38,557 bases of DNA. It comes from Acidobacteriota bacterium. Its GTDB lineage: Bacteria > Acidobacteriota > Terriglobia > Bryobacterales > Bryobacteraceae. The notes beneath the pieces were generated by a model. That model was not told the DNA's origin, made no database searches, and saw only the letters and a program-made list of their open reading frames with translations. Location: contig JAEZIJ010000191.1 of the NCBI GenBank assembly GCA_023436715.1, positions 1 through 38,557 on the forward strand, given 5' to 3'. This document shows positions 8,767-16,918 of the stretch, piece after piece (the first letter of the stretch is position 1; every line of letters begins with the position of its first letter). The translations under genes and the position numbers were made by a program.

Positions 8767-9212
8767 ACCGGTCTCCTGCTCAGGATGGTTTCCACAATCC
8801 GTTCCGAAAGCGCTTCCGCGTCTCTCTTCAGTGTCTGTTTGGACGACGAAAGTTCCGCCTGGAGCTGCCCGCTGGCTTCCTTCACCATCTGCGAGGCGCG
8901 CTCCCGAGCCTCTTTTATTGTCTGCTCGTGCTGTTGCCGCAGCGTCTGCCGGAACTCCTCCTGCTCCTTGTAGAGCTCACTCCGGGCAGTACGCAGCGCG
9001 GCGTCGTACTCAGCCGCCATCTCGGCCGCCTTCGCCAGACTCTCTTCCGCCAGCTTTCGCGCTCCTTCCGTTGCGTCGGCACGCGCCGCCAGCACCCTTT
9101 CCATCGGTTGGAAGTAAACCTTCTTTAGGTAGATGTGCAGAATAAGCACAATGATCAGGGTGGGAATCGCTTCCAGCAGAAGTCCACTCAATGCGCGCAG
9201 AGTTTCTTGCAT
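8763..9212 (-). CDS. ATP synthase b' (second b) subunit
   Basis: This 149-aa second b-type subunit has one N-terminal membrane helix (about residues 11-31, IVLILHIYLKKVYFQPM) immediately followed by MERVLAARADA, the hallmark 'p...vL..R...' of b/b' proteins. A long coiled coil runs to the end. It is the first gene of the atp operon in this window and overlaps atpF by four bases. A b/b' heterodimer is known from cyanobacteria, alphaproteobacteria and other groups. The genes for the a and c subunits, which usually precede b, are not here; the preceding gene is a methyltransferase. Confidence 0.9.
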   Translation of the reverse strand: MQETLRALSGLLLEAIPTLIIVLILHIYLKKVYFQPMERVLAARADATEGARKLAEESLAKAAEMAAEYDAALRTARSELYKEQEEFRQTLRQQHEQTIKEARERASQMVKEASGQLQAELSSSKQTLKRDAEALSERIVETILSRRPV

Positions 9213-9301
9213 CGGATTTCGATCAGGGACGCCCTAAAGAAAACGCTTTGAATTGCGTGAGATGCGTCGAACCATCAAACTAACATATCGACCAACCCCG
9301 G

Positions 9302-10117
9302 TCAACTTTGCCCCTTTTTCCCCACCAGCCGCGCAACCCGCTCGACGCGCCACGCCCAGTCCGCCCGCGCCCGCACGTCCTCATACCGCAGGATGCGCAG
9401 CGCGCCGAACACCTGCAACAGCTCGTTCGGCCGCGGAAGCCACGCCGCCGCTCCCTCACTCCCGGATTCGTCCATGAGATGCTCGAACACCACGACGCCC
9501 CCGGGCTTCAGCGACTCCATGATCCGATCCGCGTAGCGCGCACCGCGAATTGGAACCCAGGTGTAGCTCATCACCACCAGGTCCCACTGTTCGCGCCCGA
9601 AATCGAACTCCTCGTGGCGCCGCACCAGCGCTCGAATCCGAACCCCCGCCCGCTGGGCCGCGCGCTCGGCCGCCGCCACGCCTTCTTGTGAGAAGTCGAA
9701 CCCGGTTACGTCCCATCCTCTCGACGCCAGGAATACGCTATTCCGCCCCTCACCCATATGGATGTCGAGCGCCCTCCCCGGCTTCATCTCCCGCACCGTC
9801 TCCACCAGCAGCGCGTTCGGCGCCGTGTTGAATCGCGGCGAGCCGCTCCTGTACGTCCGGTCGAAGAACAACGGATGCAGTTCCGCCCGCCGCTCCTTCA
9901 CCAGACGTTCGACAACGCGGAGCCGGTTCTGTGCCTCAGCGGTCCCCAAACCCAGGCCCTTCAAGTGGTCCGCGTACGCCGCAATCGGGTCGGAAACGCC
10001 GATCGGCAGCTTCCCGTACCACTCGACGTACTCCGCCCATATCCCGTCGTCACCGGCCGGCCACCACCCGAGCCCGGCCGCGGCCACACACCCGAACTGC
10101 CGCCGCGAAATTGCCAC
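9302..10117 (-). CDS. SAM-dependent methyltransferase-like protein with Tat-like signal
   Basis: The 271-aa product starts with GTG at 10117. Residues 4-8 read SRRQF, followed by a small hydrophobic stretch CVAAAGLGWW, which matches the twin-arginine signal consensus (S/T-R-R-x-F). The core is a class I methyltransferase Rossmann fold: motif I ALDIHMGEGRNSVFLA (about 115-130), the next acidic strand VTGFDFS, and WDLVVMSYTWVPI around 179-191 for the post-II strand. It lies four bases after nuoN and 89 before the atp operon, so it is probably co-transcribed with nuo. SAM is cytoplasmic, so a true Tat export would be puzzling; the N-terminus could also be an uncleaved anchor. The substrate is unknown. 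Confidence 0.8.
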   Translation of the reverse strand: MAISRRQFGCVAAAGLGWWPAGDDGIWAEYVEWYGKLPIGVSDPIAAYADHLKGLGLGTAEAQNRLRVVERLVKERRAELHPLFFDRTYRSGSPRFNTAPNALLVETVREMKPGRALDIHMGEGRNSVFLASRGWDVTGFDFSQEGVAAAERAAQRAGVRIRALVRRHEEFDFGREQWDLVVMSYTWVPIRGARYADRIMESLKPGGVVVFEHLMDESGSEGAAAWLPRPNELLQVFGALRILRYEDVRARADWAWRVERVARLVGKKGQS

Positions 10118-10121
10118 GGAA

Positions 10122-11558
10122 TCACCGAACGATGCCAGGGAAAAGCCCCATCGCGAGCACGACCGCGGCGGACACGCAAAGCGCCGCGCCCGATGAGACA
10201 GAGATGGGAGGCAGGTCGGCCAGCGATTCCCCCGGCTCCCTCATGTACATGACCACGATCAGCCGGAGGTAGTAATATGCCGCTACCGCGCTGTTCAGAA
10301 GGCCCAGAACGGCGAGCCACGCGAGGTGCGATTCCAGCGCCGCCTTGAAGATGTAGAATTTTCCGAAGAACCCGCCCGTCGGGGGCACGCCGATGAGGGA
10401 CAGCAGAATCACTGTGAACATCGCGGCGACGACGGGCTGCCGGCTCCCCAGGCCGGCCAGGTCGTCTATCTCCACGTACCTTTCGCCCTTCCGAGCGAAG
10501 TACGCAACGACCGCAAACGCTCCAATGTTCATGAAGACGTAAACAGCCAGATAGAACATCGCCGCCGACGTTCCGCTTTCCGAGTTCGCCGTGAGCGCCA
10601 CCATCACGTATCCGGCATGTGCGATCGAACTGTACGCCAGCAGCCGTTTCAGGTTCGTCTGCGTGAGTGCAGCGAAGTTGCCCACGATCATCGTCAGCAG
10701 CGAAATGCTCCACAGCACTGCCACCCACCGGCCGGCCATCGGAGCAAACGCCGTCATGAAAACGCGAAGCAGGACGGCGAACGCCGCCGCTTTGGGCCCC
10801 GCCGCCAGAAATGCGGTGACCGGCGCCGGCGCGCCCTGGTACACGTCGGGAGCCCACACCTGAAAGGGCGCCGCTGATACCTTGAACGCGAACCCGACCA
10901 GCATCAGCGCCGCGGCCGTCCCTGCCAGCAACCCGGCGGGCGCAAAGCGAGGATTCGACAGCACCTCCGCAATCGCGTTCAACCGCGTGGTTCCCGTGGC
11001 GCCGTAGATCAGAGCGATGCCGTACAGCAAAAATCCGGTTGCGAACGACCCCAGCAGGAAGTATTTCGATGCCGCCTCGTTCCCCAGTTTCTCGCGCCGC
11101 AAGTAGCCCGCCAGCACGTAACTCGAAATCGACGAGATCTCCAGGCCGATGAACAACACGATCAGTTCGCTCGCCGAAACCATGATGCACTGGCCCGCCA
11201 CCGAGTACATCATCAGCGCGTAATACTCGCCGCTCTCCGCGCCCTCCCGGCGGAGATAGCTGAACGAAACCAGGGTGACGAGCATGCCCGCCGCGATCAC
11301 CAGCACCCGGAAGAACGTCGCGAACCCGTCTACCTGGAGCATGCCGCCGAACGCGGGGCCGGGTTGCCAGCGGGCGGCCACCGCCGGCGCCATCGCCGCC
11401 CCGAATCCCACGAGCGCCAACCAGCCAAGCGCCCGCTTCCGCCACGCCGGCGTGAGCGGCTCGAGCACCATGATCAGCGTCGCCACTGCCACCAGAACGA
11501 TCTCGGGCAGGAACCGGAGGTACTCCATCCCGCTCGGAGGAACGAAGCTAGCGGGCAT
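10122..11558 (-). CDS. nuoN: NADH-quinone oxidoreductase subunit N
   Basis: This is a 478-aa antiporter-like membrane subunit of complex I with about 14 hydrophobic helices. The proton-channel landmarks are present: a glutamate in IVLFIGLEISSISSYVLAGY (TM5) and a lysine in FAFKVSAAPFQVWAPDVYQG (TM7 region). A TTG at 11564 opens a slightly longer frame, but the ATG at 11558 has AGGAG 7 bases upstream (11566-11570) and overlaps the end of nuoM by 11 bases, so I choose it. An ATG at 11528 is less likely. It is the last nuo gene; a methyltransferase follows after four bases. Confidence 0.95.
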   Translation of the reverse strand: MPASFVPPSGMEYLRFLPEIVLVAVATLIMVLEPLTPAWRKRALGWLALVGFGAAMAPAVAARWQPGPAFGGMLQVDGFATFFRVLVIAAGMLVTLVSFSYLRREGAESGEYYALMMYSVAGQCIMVSASELIVLFIGLEISSISSYVLAGYLRREKLGNEAASKYFLLGSFATGFLLYGIALIYGATGTTRLNAIAEVLSNPRFAPAGLLAGTAAALMLVGFAFKVSAAPFQVWAPDVYQGAPAPVTAFLAAGPKAAAFAVLLRVFMTAFAPMAGRWVAVLWSISLLTMIVGNFAALTQTNLKRLLAYSSIAHAGYVMVALTANSESGTSAAMFYLAVYVFMNIGAFAVVAYFARKGERYVEIDDLAGLGSRQPVVAAMFTVILLSLIGVPPTGGFFGKFYIFKAALESHLAWLAVLGLLNSAVAAYYYLRLIVVMYMREPGESLADLPPISVSSGAALCVSAAVVLAMGLFPGIVR

Positions 11559-13065
11559 TGGCAAGCTCCTGGCTGGACGTCTGCCGCTTCACCTGAAAAT
11601 CCACGTTCACCTTGGTCTGCTCGAGGATCGCAGCGCTCGATTTCGTAATGGGCGGCAGAAAACTCTGCGTGTACGTTCCCATCCAAACCATGAGAACCAG
11701 AAGCGGCGCTATGGCCACCCACTCCCGCGGGCTCGCATCGCGCAGGCTTTCGCGCGCCTCGCCGTAGAACACGCGCTGGTACATCCAGAGCATGTAGCAC
11801 GCCGAGAGAATCACGCCTATAGCCGCGAACGCCGCCCACCGGAAATTGGCCTGCGCCGCGCCTTGCAGCACGAGGTACTCGCCCACGAAATTGTTCAGCA
11901 TGGGCAATCCCATGCTCGCCAGCGACGTAATCAAAAACATCGTGGCCAGCACCGGCGCGGAAGCCGCCACGCCGCCGTAATCCTTGATCTCCAGCGAGTG
12001 TTGCCGCTCGTACAGGAAGCCGACCAGCGCGAACAACGCGCCCGTCGAGATCCCGTGATTCAGCATCTGGTACACCGCGCCGTTCACGCCCAATTCGGTG
12101 AACGAAAAGATCCCGAGCACGACGAATCCGAGGTGGCTCACCGACGTATACGCCACCAGCTTCTTCATGTTCGGCTGTACCATCGCGACAAGCGCGCCGT
12201 ACAGAATTCCCGCAATCGCCAGAATCGCGATCCACGGGGCGAACCCGCGTGCCGCCGCCGGGAACATCGGCAGGCAAAACCGCAGCAGCCCGTAGCAGCC
12301 CATCTTCAGCATGACGGAGGCCAGCATCACCGAACCCGCCGTCGGCGCCTCGACGTGCGCGTCCGGAAGCCACGTGTGCAGCGGGAACAACGGCACCTTG
12401 ATCGCGAACGCCGCGAAGAAGCCGATGAAGAGCAGGCTCTGCTCCGCACGGTCCAGCATCAGCTTGCCGCTCGTCATCATCTGGATGAGGGCCGGGTAAT
12501 CGAAGGTGCCCGCGCGATTGTACAGATAGATGATGCCGGCCAGCATCAGCACCGAACCGGTCATCGTGTAGATGAAGAACTTCACCGCGGCGTAGATGCG
12601 GCGCTCGTGCCCCCACACGCCGATCAGGAAGTACATCGGCACCAGCGAAACTTCCCAGAAGACATAGAACAGGAACAGGTCGAGCGCGACAAACACGCCG
12701 GTCAGCCCGAATTCCATCAGCAGGAAGAACGCGAAAAACTCCTTCACGCGCTTGTCGATGTGCCGCCAGGAAATCAGAATGCCGATGGGCGCGAGCAGCG
12801 TCGTCAGCAGCACGAGCCACAGGCTGATGCCGTCGATTCCGATGTGATACCGAATTACGGGCGAAGCAATCCAAGGCAGGTTCGTCTCGTACTGAAACGC
12901 CGCGCTCCCGCGGTCGAAACCGGCAAGCAATGCGAGCGATAGCCCGAACGTCGCGAGCGAGATGCCAAGCGCAAACTGCCGGATCGCCCGCACCCTCTCA
13001 CGCGGCACGAGCAAAAGCAGGAGGAATCCCGCCAGCGGCAGCCAGAGCACTGCGTTCAACAGCAT
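11548..13065 (-). CDS. nuoM: NADH-quinone oxidoreductase subunit M
   Basis: This is a 505-aa antiporter-like proton-pumping subunit of the complex I membrane arm. The key glutamate lies in FYVFWEVSLVPMYFLIGVWG and the TM7 lysine in FAIKVPLFPLHTWLPDAHVE, both family hallmarks. The frame is open 54 bases further, but the ATG at 13065 shares one base with the nuoL stop (TGATG) and has GGAGG 9 bases upstream. From there the protein opens MLLNAVLWLPLAG, as NuoM normally does. The length matches the family. Confidence 0.97.
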   Translation of the reverse strand: MLLNAVLWLPLAGFLLLLLVPRERVRAIRQFALGISLATFGLSLALLAGFDRGSAAFQYETNLPWIASPVIRYHIGIDGISLWLVLLTTLLAPIGILISWRHIDKRVKEFFAFFLLMEFGLTGVFVALDLFLFYVFWEVSLVPMYFLIGVWGHERRIYAAVKFFIYTMTGSVLMLAGIIYLYNRAGTFDYPALIQMMTSGKLMLDRAEQSLLFIGFFAAFAIKVPLFPLHTWLPDAHVEAPTAGSVMLASVMLKMGCYGLLRFCLPMFPAAARGFAPWIAILAIAGILYGALVAMVQPNMKKLVAYTSVSHLGFVVLGIFSFTELGVNGAVYQMLNHGISTGALFALVGFLYERQHSLEIKDYGGVAASAPVLATMFLITSLASMGLPMLNNFVGEYLVLQGAAQANFRWAAFAAIGVILSACYMLWMYQRVFYGEARESLRDASPREWVAIAPLLVLMVWMGTYTQSFLPPITKSSAAILEQTKVNVDFQVKRQTSSQELANAR

Positions 13066-14906
13066 CACTTCGCGCCTCCGATTGCCAGCATCACGACAAC
13101 AGCGCCAAGCAGCACCCACGCCGCATAGCTTCGTATGTAACCCGACTGCATACGCCGCAGCACGCCGCCGATTCCGCGGGCCCGTGCGCCGATGCCGTTC
13201 ACGCTCGCATCGATCACCTCGACGTCAATCCCCTGCCACAGCACTTTCCGCGATCCCTCCACCACCGGCCTCACAACCGAGGCATTGTAGATCTCGTCCA
13301 CGTAATACTTGTTCAGAACGGTTCGATACAGCCCGCTGGACCGCTGTGCCAGCGCACGGGGGAGTTCCGGGCGCGCCACATAGAACAGCCACGCCAGGAA
13401 AATGCCCGCCAAACCGAACGAAACCGAGATCGCCACCAGCGCCGGATTATGGTGCTCGGCCGGAACTCCGAACAGCGGCTCTAGCCAACCCGGCACCGGC
13501 AGGAAGCCGCCGCCGAGCGACAGCACGGCCAGCGCCGCCAGCGGCAGCGTCATCACCGCGGGCGATTCGTGCGGATGCGCCTCGCCGCGATAGGTTCCAA
13601 AAAACGCCAGGAACAAAGCGCGGAACACATAGAACGCAGTCATCCCAGCCGCAATCGTCGCCAGCCAGTACATCCATGGAGCGTGATGGTAAGCCGAGAT
13701 CAGTATCTCGTCCTTGCTGAAGAACCCGGCCGTGAACGGCACACCCGCAATCGATACGGACGCGCACAGCAGTGTCCAGAACGTCCACGGAGTTTTCTTC
13801 CGCAGCCCGCCCATGAGCCGCAGGTCCTGCTCGCCGCTCAATGCGTGAATCACGCTGCCCGCGCCAAGGAACAGCAGCGCCTTGAAAAACGCATGCGTCA
13901 CGAGGTGGAAGACGCCGGCCGCGAACGCCCCCGTCCCCACGCCCAGGAACATATACCCAAGCTGCGACACGGTGGAGTAGGCGAAAACTTTCTTGATATC
14001 GTTCTGCACCAGGCCGATGGTTGCCGCAAAGAGCGCCGTCGCCAGGCCGATCAGCGCCACCATCTCCAGCGCCATCGGAGCCTTGAGGAACAACGGCGCG
14101 GTGCGCGCCACCATGTAGACGCCCGCGGTCACCATCGTCGCCGCGTGGATCAATGCCGAAACCGGAGTCGGGCCTTCCATCGCGTCCGGCAGCCAGACAT
14201 ACAGCGGAACCTGTGCGGATTTTCCGGTCGCGCCGAGCAGCAGCAACAGGCCTGCCAGCGTCAGCGTCCCAACCGTATGCTCCACCGGCCATCCGCTCAA
14301 CTGCCCGAAAACGCCGCCGAAATCGAGCGTCTTGAAAGTGATTGCCAGCAGGAACATCGCCAGCAGGAAGCCGAAGTCGCCGATGCGGTTCACGATGAAT
14401 GCCTTGTTCCCCGCGTTCGTCGCGCTCTTCTTCTGGAACCAGAAACCGATCAGCAGGTAGCTGCACAACCCCACGCCTTCCCATCCCACGAACATCAGCA
14501 GGAAGTTGGCCGCCAGCACCAGCGTCAGCATGAAAAACATGAACAGGTTCAGGTACGCGAAGAATCGCGGATGCCCGCCGTCATGCGCCATGTACCCGGC
14601 CGCGTAGATATGGATCAGCAGTCCGACTCCGGTCACCACCAGCAGCATCACCGCGGTCAGGCGATCCACCATCAGGTCGCAGCCAATGCGCAGCCCGCCC
14701 ACCTGAATCCAGTCGAAGTACCGCTCGACGTGCGCGGTCTCGAGCGGCATCAGGCCGACGATCGTCTTCAGCACCCACAGAAACGAGAGCGCGATGAAGC
14801 CGATCGCCACCGCATTGACGGCCGCCTTCGGCAGACGCTTTCCGAATAGCCCGTTCACAAGGAACCCGGCGAGCGGAAGCGCGGGGATGATCCAGAGTAG
14901 TTGCAT
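13065..14906 (-). CDS. nuoL: NADH-quinone oxidoreductase subunit L
   Basis: This is the 613-aa distal proton-pumping subunit of complex I. The conserved Glu is in LLMFVGWEGVGLCSYLLIGFW and the Lys in GATGKSAQVPLYVWLPDAME, the TM5 and TM7 channel residues. The C-terminal extension is present: after helix 14 comes YYVDEIYNASVVRPVVEG, then a long amphipathic stretch and a last anchor helix (AAWVLLGAVVVMLAIGG). This corresponds to the lateral helix that braces the membrane arm. The ATG lies 8 bases after nuoK, and the stop overlaps the nuoM start. Confidence 0.97.
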   Translation of the reverse strand: MQLLWIIPALPLAGFLVNGLFGKRLPKAAVNAVAIGFIALSFLWVLKTIVGLMPLETAHVERYFDWIQVGGLRIGCDLMVDRLTAVMLLVVTGVGLLIHIYAAGYMAHDGGHPRFFAYLNLFMFFMLTLVLAANFLLMFVGWEGVGLCSYLLIGFWFQKKSATNAGNKAFIVNRIGDFGFLLAMFLLAITFKTLDFGGVFGQLSGWPVEHTVGTLTLAGLLLLLGATGKSAQVPLYVWLPDAMEGPTPVSALIHAATMVTAGVYMVARTAPLFLKAPMALEMVALIGLATALFAATIGLVQNDIKKVFAYSTVSQLGYMFLGVGTGAFAAGVFHLVTHAFFKALLFLGAGSVIHALSGEQDLRLMGGLRKKTPWTFWTLLCASVSIAGVPFTAGFFSKDEILISAYHHAPWMYWLATIAAGMTAFYVFRALFLAFFGTYRGEAHPHESPAVMTLPLAALAVLSLGGGFLPVPGWLEPLFGVPAEHHNPALVAISVSFGLAGIFLAWLFYVARPELPRALAQRSSGLYRTVLNKYYVDEIYNASVVRPVVEGSRKVLWQGIDVEVIDASVNGIGARARGIGGVLRRMQSGYIRSYAAWVLLGAVVVMLAIGGAK

Positions 14907-14914
14907 CTATCGGC

Positions 14915-15226
14915 CTAGTTCTTCATCGAGGAAACGTCGTCCACCTGCAGCGTCGCGCGGTTCTTAAAAACCGTCAGAATGATTGCGAGTCCGACCGCCG
15001 CCTCAGCCGCCGCCACCACCATGACGAAAAAGGCGTACACCTGTCCGTCCACCTGCTTCAAGTGGTACGAAAAGGCGATGAACGTGAGGTTCACGGCGTT
15101 CAGCATCAGCTCGATCGACATGAACATCGTGATGATATTGCGCCGGAACAGAAATCCCGCCACGCCCAGCGCGAACAGCACCGCGCTCAACGCCAGATAC
15201 CAGGAGAGCGGAACGGTTTGCGGCAT
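14915..15226 (-). CDS. nuoK: NADH-quinone oxidoreductase subunit K
   Basis: This is a 103-aa, three-helix membrane subunit. Both conserved membrane glutamates are visible, one in MFMSIELMLNAVNLTFIAF and one in AAAEAAVGLAIIL. They form part of the proton path near the quinone module. The ATG directly follows the nuoJ stop (TAAATG), so translation is coupled. The length is normal. Confidence 0.97.
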   Translation of the reverse strand: MPQTVPLSWYLALSAVLFALGVAGFLFRRNIITMFMSIELMLNAVNLTFIAFSYHLKQVDGQVYAFFVMVVAAAEAAVGLAIILTVFKNRATLQVDDVSSMKN

Positions 15227-15727
15227 TTAGTCCAACTCCTTGTAGCCCAGCACCACGGCGCCCAGAATCGCGATCAGCACGAGAATCGAAGTGATCTCGA
15301 ACGGCAGCAGGTATGTTGTGAACAGCGCAGTGCCGAAGCGCTCCACCGTCCCGCCCGTGAACGCCCCGAACCTGACTCCCACCGAACGCGGGTACATGCG
15401 GAAGATGACGAAGCTCAGGCTCATGAGCAAAGCCACCAGCAGCGGCAAACCCGCCAGGCGCGCCATCCACGCGCCGCGCGATTTCTGCTCCGCCCCCGCG
15501 TTCAGCAGCATGATCACGAAGACGAACAGCACCATGATCGCGCCCGCGTAGACGAGCACCTGCGCCGCCGCCAGAAACGGCGCCCCGAGCAGCAGGTAGA
15601 TGATCGCCAGCGACGCCATCACGCCAATCAGTGACAGCGCGCTCGAGATCGGCTGCGTCCGCACCACCACGTTAATCCCGCAGATTACTGCGGCCGCGGC
15701 GAACACGAGGAATACGATTGCGTCCAT
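15227..15727 (-). CDS. nuoJ: NADH-quinone oxidoreductase subunit J
   Basis: This is a 166-aa five-helix membrane subunit. The third helix includes the characteristic AAQVLVYAGAIMVLFVFVIML, with the pi-bulge-type 'YaGAimVLFvFvimll' signature that changes shape during catalysis. The ATG at 15727 follows the nuoH stop by three bases. In standard nuo operons nuoI lies between H and J; here nothing could fit. Confidence 0.97.
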   Translation of the reverse strand: MDAIVFLVFAAAAVICGINVVVRTQPISSALSLIGVMASLAIIYLLLGAPFLAAAQVLVYAGAIMVLFVFVIMLLNAGAEQKSRGAWMARLAGLPLLVALLMSLSFVIFRMYPRSVGVRFGAFTGGTVERFGTALFTTYLLPFEITSILVLIAILGAVVLGYKELD

Positions 15728-15730
15728 CCC

Positions 15731-16918
15731 TTATCCCAAAAGGGCCACCAGCAGCCCCGTCGCCATCAGGTTGAGCATCGCCACCGGGAACAGGAAGCCC
15801 CAGGCGAAACGCATCAACTGGTCATAGCGGAAGCGCGGCACCGTGCCGCGTACCCAAATAAACACGAATAGCAGCAGGCCCGTCTTTGCGCCGAACCAGA
15901 AAAGCGGGTCCAGAAACCGCTCAACCGCCGGAACCAGGAACAGCCCGGCCAGAGCGAAGAACACAAACCCGAACACGGGCAGGCTACGGTCCCGCTTGCG
16001 CGCCGAGTGCAACCCGCGATAGAGCAGCATCAGGCCTATCCCCGCGAACACAATCGACGGCGCGAACCCCGACCCCATACTCGCCGGCCATAGCGGCAGC
16101 CATCCGCCCAGGAACAGCACGGTCGCCATCGAACACACCGTGATCATGTTCGCGTACTCGGACATGAAAAATCCGGCGAACTTCATGCTGCTGTACTCGG
16201 TATGGAAACCCGCCACGAGCTCGCTCTCGGCCTCGGGCAAGTCGAAGGGCACACGGTTGGTCTCCGCGAATACCGCGATCAGAAACACGATGAAGCCAAC
16301 CACCTGCGGCAGCGGCCCGCGGAGCACGTTCCAAGCCGGAATCCAACCCCAATAGTAATGTGACTGCGAAACCACGATTTCGCGCAGGCTCAGCGTGTTC
16401 GACATCAGCAGCGGCGCGGCTACTGCGAGCCCCAGCGGCAGTTCGTAACTGATCATCTGCGCCGTGCTCCGCAGGCCACCCAGCAGCGGATACTTGCTGT
16501 TCGAAGCCCACCCCGCCAGCACCAGGCCGTACACCCCGAGCGATGAAATCGCCAACACGAAGATCACGCCGATGTTCAAATCGGTCAACTGCATCCAGGT
16601 GCGCACGCCCGCGATATCGATGGCCGGCCCGAACGGAATCACCGAAATCGAAATCAGCGACAGCGTGATCGCCAGAAACGGCGCCAGCAGATAAAACGCC
16701 TTATTCACACCCGACGGCGTCAGGTCTTCTTTGAGCAGCAACTTCACGGTGTCCGCGATCGGCTGCAACAACCCGTGCGGACCCACGCGGTACGGCCCGA
16801 GCCGCACCTGTATGCGCGCGATCACCTTGCGCTCCACCCATTGCAGGTAAAGCAGTGTGAGCATCAGCACGCCCATCACGACCGCCGCCTTGATCGCGCT
16901 CAGCAGGAAGAAGTTCAT
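15731..16918 (-). CDS. nuoH: NADH-quinone oxidoreductase subunit H
   Basis: This is a 395-aa membrane subunit that forms the floor of the quinone chamber. Landmarks are WVERKVIARIQVRLGPYRVGPHG at the N-terminus (about residues 27-49), the acidic loop AETNRVPFDLPEAESELVAG and FHTEYSSMKFAGFFMSEY, all typical. About eight to nine hydrophobic helices are present. The ATG shares four bases (ATGA) with the nuoG stop. The C-terminus is longer than in enterics, with an additional pair of hydrophobic segments. It is followed directly by nuoJ. Confidence 0.97.
   Translation of the reverse strand: MNFFLLSAIKAAVVMGVLMLTLLYLQWVERKVIARIQVRLGPYRVGPHGLLQPIADTVKLLLKEDLTPSGVNKAFYLLAPFLAITLSLISISVIPFGPAIDIAGVRTWMQLTDLNIGVIFVLAISSLGVYGLVLAGWASNSKYPLLGGLRSTAQMISYELPLGLAVAAPLLMSNTLSLREIVVSQSHYYWGWIPAWNVLRGPLPQVVGFIVFLIAVFAETNRVPFDLPEAESELVAGFHTEYSSMKFAGFFMSEYANMITVCSMATVLFLGGWLPLWPASMGSGFAPSIVFAGIGLMLLYRGLHSARKRDRSLPVFGFVFFALAGLFLVPAVERFLDPLFWFGAKTGLLLFVFIWVRGTVPRFRYDQLMRFAWGFLFPVAMLNLMATGLLVALLG

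Noticed and set aside
7660..8973. A 437-codon plus-strand frame across the delta and b subunits
   Set aside because: It is antisense to recognised atp genes, with no start signal and low-complexity Ser/Arg translation.
11275..12942. A 555-codon plus-strand frame across nuoN/nuoM
   Set aside because: It is antisense to conserved complex I genes; the His/Arg/Gln-rich translation is typical of a shadow.
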